Positions 16,781-23,604 of a stretch of 23,605 bases of DNA are shown here, piece after piece. The position numbers were made by a program, and so were the translations under genes. Source of the DNA: Streptomyces sp. NRRL F-6676 (GTDB lineage Bacteria; Actinomycetota; Actinomycetes; Streptomycetales; Streptomycetaceae); NCBI RefSeq assembly GCF_000725625.1, contig NZ_JOHS01000081.1, positions 1-23,605 of the forward strand, written 5' to 3'. Below the pieces are notes generated by a model, which was given only the letters and a program-made list of their open reading frames with translations, was not told where the DNA came from and searched no databases. Within the stretch, counting starts at the first letter, position 1. The number at the start of each line of letters is the position of its first letter.

Positions 16781-16994
16781 GAAAGTCTCCGATCACTGAG
16801 GGGAGTTGGTGAAGTGCGTACGGTGCGTGTCCGCGATGCCCAGTGACCTTCGCCGCTCCGTCGAGCGGGGCACTTCTGGGCGAGGCGCCTGAGAAAAACA
16901 GTAGCGGCAACTCTTAAGGTATTAGACCCAGATGCCCGAAGGGCTTTAGTTTTCATACGTGTGGGTGACCCGCGAGGGGTGGAGGAGACGAACG
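16781..16994. promoter_or_regulatory. Divergent promoter region between the ATP-binding gene and the XRE regulator
   Basis: The 214-bp region contains an AT-richer core (about 16890-16960, including GAGAAAAACAGTAGC and CTTAAGGTATTAG) unusual for this chromosome, which fits promoter DNA. GCCCGAAGGGC (16934-16944) is a small inverted repeat. No exact operator can be assigned, but binding by the XRE protein encoded at its right edge is likely. Confidence 0.5.
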
Positions 16995-17846
16995 TTGGCC
17001 ATGAGAAGCACGCCCACCGTGCGTCAACTGCGGCTCGGCGCCGAACTGCGCAAACTCCGGGAGCGCGCGGGCCTCACCTCCACGCAGGCCGCCCAGCTCC
17101 TGGGTATCAAGCAGAACCAGGTCAGCAACATGGAGGCCGGACGGCACGGGGTGAGCCCCGATCGTCTGCGCACCATCGCGTGCCACTACGACTGCTCGGA
17201 CAAGGCCCTCGTCGAGGCCCTCGCCACGATGACCCCCGACCGCAGGCGCGGCTGGTGGGAGGAGTACCGCGAGATTCTCCCCACCGGGATGCTCGACCTG
17301 GCGGAGCTGGAGCACTACGCCACGCGGTTGCGCACCGCCGTGACGGTGCACATCCCCGGCCTCTTCCAGACCACGGAGTACGCCCGCGAGATCTTCCGCC
17401 AGGCGGTGCCGGAACTGCCCCCACCGGACGTCGAGCACCGGGTGTCGTTCCGAGTCAAGCGCCAGGGCGTCCTCTTCCGCGACAGCCCCACCCCGCACCA
17501 AGTGATCATTCACGAGGCCGCCCTGCGCATGAGGTTCGGAGGCGCCGACATCAGCCGGGCGCAGCTCAAGTACCTGCTGGACATGAACGAGCGGGACCAC
17601 GTCCACATCCAGGTCATCCCGTTCGACGCGAACACCTTCCCGGGCTCGGGTCAGTCGATCTACTACGCCGAGGGTCCCGTTCCGCAGCTCGACACCGTCA
17701 ACCTGGACCAGTCGCACGGCCCGGTGTTCCTCGACGCCGAGGCACAGCTCAGCAAGTACCGCGTACTGCTCGACCGTATGGAGGCCGCGGCGCTCACCTC
17801 CGAGGAATCGCAGAGGTTCATCCACACCATCCTCAAGGCCCTGTGA
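16995..17846 (+). CDS. XRE-family regulator with DUF5753 domain (WhiJ-like)
   Basis: The product of about 283 aa has an N-terminal helix-turn-helix (LGAELRKLRERAGLTSTQAA through KQNQVSNMEAGRHGVSPDRL, residues about 13-60). It is followed by a DUF5753 domain (WWEEYREILPTGMLDLAELE, IPGLFQTTEYAREIF, ALRMRFGGADISRAQLKYLL, HVHIQVIPFDANTFPGSG). GGAGGAG at 16981-16987 is 7 bases from TTG 16995 and 13 from ATG 17001; either may be used, differing by two residues. The DUF397 gene follows after 11 bp. Such regulators typically pair with a neighbouring DUF397 protein; some have been proposed to behave like antitoxin-toxin pairs, which is not shown here. Confidence 0.93.
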   Translation: MAMRSTPTVRQLRLGAELRKLRERAGLTSTQAAQLLGIKQNQVSNMEAGRHGVSPDRLRTIACHYDCSDKALVEALATMTPDRRRGWWEEYREILPTGMLDLAELEHYATRLRTAVTVHIPGLFQTTEYAREIFRQAVPELPPPDVEHRVSFRVKRQGVLFRDSPTPHQVIIHEAALRMRFGGADISRAQLKYLLDMNERDHVHIQVIPFDANTFPGSGQSIYYAEGPVPQLDTVNLDQSHGPVFLDAEAQLSKYRVLLDRMEAAALTSEESQRFIHTILKAL

Positions 17847-17857
17847 AGGAGCCCGGA

Positions 17858-18052
17858 ATGCCCACACTCACCTGGCAGAAGTCGTCGTATTGCCCGGAAG
17901 GCAACTCCTGTGTGCACATAGCCGCCGATCCCGCCGGGGCCATCCTGCTGACCGAGAGCGGCGATCCCGCCGGAACCGTCATGACCACCCCCCGCCCCGC
18001 CTTCCACACGCTCCTCCGCGCCCTGAAATCGGAGGAGGCGAACCATGGCTGA
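17858..18052 (+). CDS. DUF397 domain protein
   Basis: The 64-aa protein MPTLTWQKSSYCPEGNSCVH and following is a typical DUF397 module: W-x-KSSYC near the start, NSCVHIA, and a C-terminal helix AFHTLLRALK in place of the usual W-x-AFLxG. AAGGAG lies 7 bases before the ATG. It overlaps the next gene by 8 bp, so the XRE gene, this gene and the next form one operon. BldB, a developmental regulator of Streptomyces, belongs to this small-protein group. Confidence 0.88.
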   Translation: MPTLTWQKSSYCPEGNSCVHIAADPAGAILLTESGDPAGTVMTTPRPAFHTLLRALKSEEANHG

Positions 18053-18314
18053 CGTACCCTCCGACCTCGTCTGGGAGCGGGCCGCGCCGCCGGACGACCC
18101 CGGGCCCGGGCCCTGGATCGAGATCGCGTACGGCGAGGGGTACGCGGAGGGCGATCCCGAGGCCCCCGTCCACCTCCGTGAGACCAGCGACCCGGACACC
18201 GTCGTCACGACGAACCGCCGCAAGTGGGAGGCGTTCGTACTCGGCGTCCAGGCGGGCGAGTTCGACCACTTCGTGGAGGGCGTCGAGGGCGTCGAGGGCC
18301 TCGGGGGCTCGTAG
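18045..18314 (+). CDS. Second small DUF397-like protein
   Basis: The 89-aa product begins MADVPSDLVWERAAPPDDPG. Its middle matches the second half of DUF397 proteins: APVHLRETSDPDTVVTTNRR followed by KWEAFVLGVQAGEFDHFVEG. It lacks the SSYC and NCVEVA part, replaced by a Pro/Asp-rich loop. It ends in a short EGVEGVEG repeat. Translation is coupled to the preceding DUF397 gene through an 8-bp overlap, with GGAGG upstream. A degraded copy of its start and end lies at 19204-19274. Confidence 0.75.
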   Translation: MADVPSDLVWERAAPPDDPGPGPWIEIAYGEGYAEGDPEAPVHLRETSDPDTVVTTNRRKWEAFVLGVQAGEFDHFVEGVEGVEGLGGS

Positions 18315-18339
18315 GGGCCGCACGTCCGGACGACTGTGC

Positions 18340-18377
18340 CGTCAGGGCCGTCGGCGAAACGCTCGACGGCCCTGACG
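18340..18377. terminator. Strong bidirectional terminator
   Basis: CGTCAGGGCCGTCG (18340-18353) and CGACGGCCCTGACG (18364-18377) form a perfect 14-bp stem with a 10-base loop. It lies between the convergent DUF397-like gene and the protease inhibitor gene and probably stops both transcripts. Confidence 0.9.
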
Positions 18378-18414
18378 TCACGTACACAGCCCCGATTCCG
18401 GCGCTAGTCCGGCT

Positions 18415-18819
18415 CTACTGGGGCTTGAAGGAGCGGATCTGGTAGTTGCCCTGGAGGTTGCCGCCCGCGTGGGAGGGGGTGGAGCCGACGCGGCCGTGAT
18501 AGTTCGTGCGCGTGTAGTACTGCACACGGTGCCCGGTGTCGTTCCACACCGAACGCACGTTGTGCCCGCGCTGGATGAAGGAACAGTCGTCGGCGGTGTT
18601 GGCCTTCCTGGCCTGCGACCACTGACAGCGGGTGCCCCCGCCGTTCCAGTCGCTGTAGATGCAGAAGTATCCGGGCGTGCAGCGGTAGGCCGCCCGACTG
18701 CCGGACGCTTCGGGGGCCGCGGACGCGGTGGGTACGACGCCGAGGGCGGCGACCAGGGCCACCGCGGCCACGGCGAGCGAGCGGATAGGGGTGCGGTTGC
18801 GGTTGTGGTTGCGGCGCAT
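18415..18819 (-). CDS. Secreted peptidase inhibitor, family I36-like
   Basis: The 134-aa product from ATG 18819 (AAGGAG 8 bases upstream) has a signal peptide ending near PTASA/AP (residue ~34). The mature domain matches the I36 (Streptomyces metalloproteinase inhibitor) and crystallin-like group: CTPGYFCIYSDWNGGGTRCQW, later CSFIQRGHNVRSVWNDTGHR and the closing GNYQIRSFKPQ. Four cysteines (CTPGYFC, TRC, DDC) could form two disulfides. Inhibition of a protease is inferred from the family; many family members are uncharacterised. The upstream gap (18820-19104) holds its promoter and nothing else I can assign. Confidence 0.8.
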   Translation of the reverse strand: MRRNHNRNRTPIRSLAVAAVALVAALGVVPTASAAPEASGSRAAYRCTPGYFCIYSDWNGGGTRCQWSQARKANTADDCSFIQRGHNVRSVWNDTGHRVQYYTRTNYHGRVGSTPSHAGGNLQGNYQIRSFKPQ

Positions 18820-19104
18820 GACACAGCTCCTTTTCCTCGTCGCCGGCGGGAGCGGCCACGCCGCTCCGGACCGGCTGAGCAGAACCGTTCGAGAGCAGGC
18901 AGAGGCACCGCGTGCCGAGGGCACGGGCGGTCGGCCTGCCGGACGCCGCCAGTATGAGTCGCACGCATACGCCCGTTTGGTGCGTATCCCTGCCGAATCA
19001 CCCGATTGCCGGAGCGCCACGGCGTATGCGGCGTGGTATGCCCACTACCCGGTGCGCCGTTGTGCGCACTGGTGCGGCAAACCGCGCTCGCGGACGCCGA
19101 GTTC

Positions 19105-19274
19105 GGGCCGGACGGCCACGCCCTACCGGGCTCCCGCACCCCGGCCCACCGGACGGCGGCCCGGCACACCCGCCGCAGCGGGGCCGGGGCGACCTCGACC
19201 AGCACCTCGTCCGGGAGCGGGCCGCGCCGCCGGACGACCCGGGGCCCGGGCCCGAGGGGCTCGGCGCCCGGTGA
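19105..19274. pseudogene. Mosaic relic: fragment of the 19978-20823 gene fused to a deleted DUF397-like gene
   Basis: Positions 19105-19212 align without gaps to 20468-20575 inside the unrecognised gene at 19978-20823. On the minus strand the relic encodes EVAPAPLRRVCRAAVRWAGV, against EVAPASLRQACRAAVRWAAL in the intact gene. From 19204 to 19253 the sequence instead matches 18065-18114 of the second DUF397-like gene (48 of 50 by hand count). On the plus strand it reads LVRERAAPPDDPGPGP and then jumps to EGLGAR-stop, resembling the end of that gene. The two parents share CCTCGTC at the junction. No intact reading frame or start is preserved. Confidence 0.75.
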
Positions 19275-19287
19275 CGGCCGCCCCGGG

Positions 19288-19835
19288 TCAGGCCCGGCGC
19301 AGGTCGAGCATGCAGAAGACCTTGTCGTAGCGGCGCTCGCCGACCGCGACGAAGTCGGGGAGGCGGCCGTACTCGGTGAAGCCCAGTGAGCCGTAGAGCC
19401 GCAGCCACCGGCGTTGTCCCCGCGGGCGTCGAGCGTGAGCACCTCGATGCCGGCGCCCCGCGCGTCGGCGACGAGCGCGGCGGTCAGGGCACGGCCGACG
19501 CCATGCCCGTGGGCGGACGCGTCCACCGCGAGCTTCTCCAGGTCCGCGTGCGGCCGGTGCGTCGGGCGAGCGTACCGGCGCCAGTACCCCAGGCCGACGA
19601 GCCGCCCGTCGAGGAAGGCGGCACGCAGGGCCGCGTCGCCCACGCGCGCGGCGCCGAGCAGGTCGTCGATGAGGCCGGCGACCTCCTCCCGCCCGGGCGG
19701 CTCGACCCACCCCAGCGCCGCACCACCACGCACCAGGTCGGCCAGAATCCGGTGCGCGGACCCTACGAACCGCTCCCTCTCCCCAACTCCGGACACCGCC
19801 TCCGCCGCGTCCAGAACGGTCAACTCCTCACTCAC
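19288..19835 (-). pseudogene. GNAT-family N-acetyltransferase interrupted by an apparent one-base deletion
   Basis: The gene starts at GTG 19835 with GGAGGA 6 bases upstream and encodes a GNAT protein: GYWRRYARPTHRPHADLEKL, then the acetyl-CoA motif A region AVDASAHGHGVGRALTAALV. After LDARGDNAGG the frame is lost near 19405-19411. The next frame continues exactly as expected for the C-terminus: WLRLYGSLGFTEYGRL, then ERRYDKVFCMLDLRRA and a stop at 19288. One inserted base in the GGTGG context would restore a 182-aa protein of normal GNAT length. It may be a true pseudogene or a sequencing or assembly error in a G-rich run. It lies downstream of the immunity-like genes on the same strand. Confidence 0.85.
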
Positions 19836-19898
19836 AACCGATCCTCCGGTTCCCTTACTGAACACTCACGGACGGACTCAACGGACGGACCCGGGCGG

Positions 19899-19944
19899 CA
19901 CACGCCGCTCAGTGGCTGTCCCACACGCCACTCAGTCGCTGTCC
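19899..19944. repeat. Tandem 23-bp repeat, third copy at 21544-21566
   Basis: Two adjacent 23-bp units (19899-19921 and 19922-19944) differ at two positions, and a third copy lies at 21544-21566 across the stop codon of the first immunity gene. Each unit has the pattern CACACGCC-x-CTCAGT-x-x-CTGTCC. The flanking 19870-19898 also matches 21515-21543 with five differences. The repeat therefore marks the duplicated 3' boundary of an immunity-gene cassette. Confidence 0.85.
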
Positions 19945-20044
19945 GCCGACGCCCACAGATAGCCGAGCAGCCCGCGCTCACTTTCCACGGGCAGATACCG
20001 GACTTCTCCCTCCGCCGTACGCCGGTAACCGATACGCCCGAAGC
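19932..20044 (-). pseudogene. Relic of an immunity gene 3' end with internal deletion
   Basis: Positions 19946-20044 are identical over 99 bp to 21793-21891 within the immunity gene at 21554-22471. In the original frame it reads FGRIGYRRTAEGEVRYLPVE then SERGLLGYLWAS, and is joined in frame to ADSD-stop, the last residues of the same intact gene. About 225 bp between these parts are missing; the join lies at a short direct repeat (GTCCG-CGAC). The relic overlaps, in another frame, the 3' end of the gene at 19978-20823. Confidence 0.9.
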
Positions 20045-20823
20045 GCCGCGCTCAGCCGGCGCACCGCGTCCTCGATGAAGCGGGCTGCCTCGGCCGCTGT
20101 GATCTCGACGTGGTCGATCTCGTTGTGGCCGAGGTCGTACAGCCGCAGGTACTCCGTGGGCTCCCAGCGGAGGTTGCGCGTGAACGCCTCGTCGAAGGTC
20201 TCATCGTCGTCGGTGCGCCGCCGGACGAGGCCGCGCGGACGCTCGCGTGGGTGTCCCTCGTCGATCTTGGCGTAGTAGGTGAGGGCGCCCTCGCCGTCCA
20301 GCGCGTCCAGGGTGGACGGCGCAAGGGTGAGGAGGGGTGGAGTGGACAGGTTGCTCTCCACCGTGCCGAGCGGGACCATCACGCCGTTCAGATCGATGAA
20401 TTGTTCGACGAAGTAGCCGCCACCGCGCTCGCACATCAGCAGCAGCGGCTCGTACGGCTCGACGGAGGGGCCGGACGGCAACTCCGTACCGGCCTCCCGC
20501 AGCGCGGCCCACCGGACGGCGGCTCGGCACGCCTGCCGCAGCGAGGCCGGGGCGACCTCGACCAGCGCCTCGTCCACTTCCGCGGCGAGCTCGGGCGCGA
20601 GGCCGACACCGGGGGCGACGCGCTCCGCCAGGTCGAAGAAGGGCCACCCCTCCCGGTCCCCGAGGGCCTCCGCCCACTCGGCGGTGCGCCGCAGATACTC
20701 CCGCATCAGCAGCGCCCGAGAACTGGCGTGCTCGTACGCGGCGGCGGCGTCGCCCCAGTCGATGCACCTCAGCCGTTCCAGAACGGCCCGGCACGACATT
20801 CGTCCGGAAGCCGGTGACCGCAC
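19978..20823 (-). CDS. Unrecognised protein, probable immunity-array member with chimeric C-terminus
   Basis: The 281-aa product starts at GTG 20823 with GAGGAG 7 bases upstream. I do not recognise a family. It is soluble, with a helical N-terminal half (HASSRALLMREYLRRTAEWA; DEALVEVAPASLRQACRAAV) and a C-terminal half containing YFVEQFIDLNGVMVPLGTVE, TYYAKIDEGHPRERPRGLVR and HNEIDHVEITAAEAARFIED. The last ~19 residues (YRLPAYGGGRSPVSARGK) come from out-of-frame reading of the duplicated immunity-gene relic, so its natural end has been lost. It lies 37 bp after the second immunity-like gene in the same orientation. A fragment of a relative lies at 19105-19212. Its role is inferred from position only. 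Confidence 0.7.
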   Translation of the reverse strand: MRSPASGRMSCRAVLERLRCIDWGDAAAAYEHASSRALLMREYLRRTAEWAEALGDREGWPFFDLAERVAPGVGLAPELAAEVDEALVEVAPASLRQACRAAVRWAALREAGTELPSGPSVEPYEPLLLMCERGGGYFVEQFIDLNGVMVPLGTVESNLSTPPLLTLAPSTLDALDGEGALTYYAKIDEGHPRERPRGLVRRRTDDDETFDEAFTRNLRWEPTEYLRLYDLGHNEIDHVEITAAEAARFIEDAVRRLSAALRAYRLPAYGGGRSPVSARGK

Positions 20824-20860
20824 GTCACTTCTCCTCGTCTCGGAACGCCACTCCCCCGTC

Positions 20861-21502
20861 TCAGAGCCGATCGGTGAGATCGGGCCCCTTTCCGTCGATC
20901 AGGTCGGGCATCTCGATCCCGTACCCCTCGGCCCGGCCGAAATACGTGGCATCGCCCGGCTCCGGCGCCACTCCGAGGAGCGATTCCAGTGCTTCGAGGG
21001 CCGAAGCGAGGCGCGGAGCGTTTCGTTTTTGCACATCCGGATGCGGAACACCACGGAAGTCGCAGTAGCCCCAGATGTCATGGAACACCGCCACTTCGGC
21101 GGCCAGGTGCCGCGCCTCGGGATAGACGGTCAGGACAACGAGATCCGATTCACTGCGCGCCGTCCCGTCGGCATCCAGCCATGTCCCCTTTCCCGAAATC
21201 CGGAGGGCACCGACATCGGCGTGGGGAAAAGCGACAGGACGGCTCTCGGCGATTCTCCGGGACAGTTCTTCCTTGTTCAGGGTCTCCCCCACGGAGAGCT
21301 CCGTGGTGATTCCCACGCTGCCGCGCCCCTTGACGAACCACTTCCACCGCAGACTGCTGGGCCGCAGCAGGTCGTGCTCCCGCAGCACGTCCGACATGCG
21401 CGCCGCCGTCATCAGCGCGGAGTCGAGGCCGGGAGGCGCGCATTCATCGAGCTCCCACTCCCAGGACGCGGATTCCTCGGGTGAACGCATCAGGGCGGGC
21501 AT
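20861..21502 (-). CDS. Putative immunity protein 2, paralogue of the adjacent gene
   Basis: The 213-aa product is a soluble acidic protein without signal peptide. Residues 139-190 (VFHDIWGYCDFRGVPHPDVQ ... NAPRLASALEALESLL ... GDATYFGR) align without gaps to residues 139-190 of the neighbouring immunity-like protein, 21 of 52 identical by hand count. The shared pattern is F-x-D-x-W, D-x-x-G-x-P-x-P, N-x-PRLA and D-x-TYF. The equal offset supports ATG 21502 (weak AGG nearby); ATG 21490 and GTG 21553 are alternatives. It lacks the ~90-residue C-terminal extension of its paralogue. As a second copy in a toxin operon it may be an orphan immunity gene against a related toxin. Confidence 0.75.
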   Translation of the reverse strand: MPALMRSPEESASWEWELDECAPPGLDSALMTAARMSDVLREHDLLRPSSLRWKWFVKGRGSVGITTELSVGETLNKEELSRRIAESRPVAFPHADVGALRISGKGTWLDADGTARSESDLVVLTVYPEARHLAAEVAVFHDIWGYCDFRGVPHPDVQKRNAPRLASALEALESLLGVAPEPGDATYFGRAEGYGIEMPDLIDGKGPDLTDRL

Positions 21503-21553
21503 GTGCCTGCTGTCGGACGGGCTCAAGGGACGGATCCGCGTGGCACATGCCAC

Positions 21554-22471
21554 TCAGTCACTGTCCGCCGACTCCCGCAGGACGTCCAGACGCGTCGTCC
21601 GCGGCGGTTCCGACGTCAGGACACGGCCGGCTCCTCCTTCGTCCGGCAGTCTCGAAAGCTCCTCGAACGCCGCTGCCGGGGACAGTCCCCGCGCGTGCGC
21701 CGATTCCAGACGCTCCAGCCACACCAGGCCGGCGTGGTAGACGATGTCGTCGCCCACGTTCACCGGTTCGAAGCTCGCCGCCTTCTCCCCGTCCGACGCC
21801 CACAGATAGCCGAGCAGCCCGCGCTCACTTTCCACGGGCAGATACCGGACTTCTCCCTCCGCCGTACGCCGGTAACCGATACGCCCGAAGCTCTCGGTCG
21901 GTTTCGCGAAATACGTCGGGTCGTCGGGGTCGGTCTCCGAATCGAGAACCTCGGCCAGCTCACCCAGCACGGCAGCGAGACGCGGTCCGTTCGCCGCGTA
22001 CACCTCCGGCTGAGGCCGGCCTTTGAGGTCGTAAGGCAGCCAGACGTCCGCGAACGTCACCAGATCGACTGTCACGAACCCCGCGAAAGCCGATGCGCCG
22101 AGCAGGAAAAGGCGCTCGCTCAATTCCTCCGCGTGTCCGGTGACGACCGAACCGCCACATGTGACGGACGCGTCCACCGCGCCGATCTCCCCGGCACTCA
22201 TGACGGCCCGGACCTGATCCGCCACCCGCGCGACGGTTTCTCCTGCGCCCGCGCCCTCCGTTTCCACCGGGATCTCGCCCCGGAAGAGGTAGCTGTTCGA
22301 CGCTCCCGCTTCCTTGACGGACACCCGGAGACCGACCACGGTGGGCGCGAACCGGTGCCGTGCCAGTACGGCAAGGGCCGCGAGCGCATCACGAAGACAA
22401 CGGGTCAGGTCGTCCGCGGTGTCGTCGTCGCGGCCCCAGGCCCAGCGGGCGACGGGCGTCGTCGCGATCAC
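21554..22471 (-). CDS. Putative immunity protein 1, coupled to the toxin gene
   Basis: The 305-aa soluble protein starts at GTG 22471, overlapping the toxin stop by 4 bp (GTGA) with GGAGG 7 bases upstream: the coupling expected for a toxin/immunity pair. The N-terminal half (ARWAWGRDDDTADDLTRCLR; EAGASNSYLFRGEIPVETEG) is followed by the block shared with immunity protein 2 (TFADVWLPYDLKGRPQPEVY ... DDPTYFAK, 139-190). A C-terminal extension follows (VRYLPVESERGLLGYLWAS; DDIVYHAGLVWLERLESAHA). I cannot assign a named immunity family. Part of it (nt 21793-21891) has been duplicated without change at 19946-20044. Neutralising the neighbouring nuclease-like toxin is inferred from gene order. Confidence 0.78.
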   Translation of the reverse strand: MIATTPVARWAWGRDDDTADDLTRCLRDALAALAVLARHRFAPTVVGLRVSVKEAGASNSYLFRGEIPVETEGAGAGETVARVADQVRAVMSAGEIGAVDASVTCGGSVVTGHAEELSERLFLLGASAFAGFVTVDLVTFADVWLPYDLKGRPQPEVYAANGPRLAAVLGELAEVLDSETDPDDPTYFAKPTESFGRIGYRRTAEGEVRYLPVESERGLLGYLWASDGEKAASFEPVNVGDDIVYHAGLVWLERLESAHARGLSPAAAFEELSRLPDEGGAGRVLTSEPPRTTRLDVLRESADSD

Positions 22472-23604
22472 CGCGCACCCTCCGGGGTGAACTGACCGTC
22501 ACGGGGAACGAAGATCTCCCCTTCCGGCGTACGAATGACGAACTGCACGTTTTTACCTTCGTAGCCTTTCTGCAACCGCCCGATCTGACTTTCCATGTCC
22601 GCCATCGACGCTTTCGTGTCGACGACGAACGTCTGGAAGTCGGCGTGCGAATCGGTGAGCTGACCGATCTTCTTGAACACGTTCCGTACGACCTTGCTCG
22701 CATCGGCCGGAGAGTCGGGACCGGTCATGTCCTTGAACTGCCAGCCATGAACCCGACCACTCGCGTCCCGAGCCATCAGATCCAAGTCGGTTCTCGCCTC
22801 GGTGAAGACGCCCGGCTTGATCTGGTGGCCGCCTTGCTTCACCTCGAACGAGATGTCGGTGATGCCGTCCTCGAAGAGTCGGTTGGCCAGGCGAATCTGC
22901 TCGCGCGCGCCCGGCAGCTCACTGGGTCGCGACAGGTTCGATACCACGTCCGAGAAGTTGGGAGCCTCCCTGAAGCGACCCGAGGCGATCGTATCCGCGA
23001 TCTCCCTGCCTGCCGGGTCGTGCGCCAAGGTGTCGAGGATCGCCTCCACGTCACCGGGCTTGACCTTCGTACCGCGGATCTGGTCCCGGACCGCCTGCTC
23101 GACCTCGCCACCGCGTTCGAGCGGTCCCGAGTCGTCGGACGGCTTCTCCCAGCCGGGAGGATCGTCGTGGTGGGCTCCCGTGCCCGGCACATCGGATCCG
23201 CCCGGGCTCCCCGGTCCGTCGCCGACACCCGTGGGCCCGTCGGCCGGGCCGCCTGCCGGGGACGGCTCGTGACCGCCACTGCCCGGACCGTCGTGGCCCG
23301 TGCCACCGGGACCGTCCGAATGGCCACCGGGGCCGTCCGAGTGGCCACCAGGGCCGTCCGAGTGGCCGCCGGGGCCGTCCTTCGGCCCACCGGGCGTCTC
23401 GTGGCTCGCCGAGGGGCCGGGACCGTGCTCGTGGGCCGTGCCGCCGGGGAGGTTGTCCCCGGCGTGGACGACGGGGTGCTCACCGCCGGCGTGGACGACC
23501 GGGTGTTCGCCGCCGGCGTGGACCACTGGCGTGTGCGTGGCGTCGTCGCCGACGCGGCCGATGTCGCCCAGGTTGTCGTCCAGGCCGCTGCCGAGCTTGA
23601 TGTG
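22468..23604 (-). CDS. Polymorphic toxin, C-terminal part (5' end outside window), restriction-endonuclease-like toxin domain
   Basis: The reading frame is open to the window edge, so the N-terminus is missing; 378 residues are visible. They start HIKLGSGLDDNLGDIGRVGD, pass through His/Gly/Asp/Pro-rich tandem repeats, then a linker (about residue 150). A helical segment (VKPGDVEAILDTLAHDPAGR; GAREQIRLANRLFEDGITDI) leads into a PD-(D/E)xK-like core: TDLDLMARD (Asp273, Asp275) followed 14 residues later by WQFKD (Gln289, Lys291). The C-terminus is KNVQFVIRTPEGEIFVPRDG and ends FTPEGAR. A variable C-terminal nuclease-like domain after a low-complexity region, directly before immunity-like genes, is the polymorphic toxin layout. 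Secretion route (possibly ESX/WXG100-type) cannot be seen here. DNase or RNase activity is inferred only. Confidence 0.8.
   Translation of the reverse strand, partial: HIKLGSGLDDNLGDIGRVGDDATHTPVVHAGGEHPVVHAGGEHPVVHAGDNLPGGTAHEHGPGPSASHETPGGPKDGPGGHSDGPGGHSDGPGGHSDGPGGTGHDGPGSGGHEPSPAGGPADGPTGVGDGPGSPGGSDVPGTGAHHDDPPGWEKPSDDSGPLERGGEVEQAVRDQIRGTKVKPGDVEAILDTLAHDPAGREIADTIASGRFREAPNFSDVVSNLSRPSELPGAREQIRLANRLFEDGITDISFEVKQGGHQIKPGVFTEARTDLDLMARDASGRVHGWQFKDMTGPDSPADASKVVRNVFKKIGQLTDSHADFQTFVVDTKASMADMESQIGRLQKGYEGKNVQFVIRTPEGEIFVPRDGQFTPEGAR
23309..23371 (-). repeat. 21-bp coding tandem repeat in the toxin linker (DGPGGHS units)
   Basis: Three consecutive 21-bp units (23309-23329, 23330-23350, 23351-23371) encode the heptapeptide DGPGGHS, with a diverged fourth unit following to about 23392. 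They differ by a few bases each. The period is in frame, so unit number could change freely. Confidence 0.88.
23461..23526 (-). repeat. 27-bp coding tandem repeat in the toxin (VVHAGGEHP units)
   Basis: On the minus strand the sequence encodes VVHAGGEHP twice and then VVHAGDN. The two full 27-bp units are nearly identical at the DNA level. This repeat precedes the DGPGGHS linker and belongs to the same flexible region between the unseen N-terminus and the toxin domain. Confidence 0.8.

Noticed and set aside
16768..16956. 62-codon minus-strand frame in the divergent promoter region
   Set aside because: Overlaps the start of the ATP-binding protein gene and the AT-richer promoter core; no ribosome binding site.
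18378..19865. Single 495-codon minus-strand protein from the GNAT start through the inhibitor gene
   Set aside because: It is an artefact of reading past the GNAT frameshift into the relic and across the inhibitor gene in a wrong frame.
23309..23530. CRISPR-like repeat array
   Set aside because: The repeats are 21 and 27 bp, directly adjacent without spacers, and in frame within a protein-coding linker.
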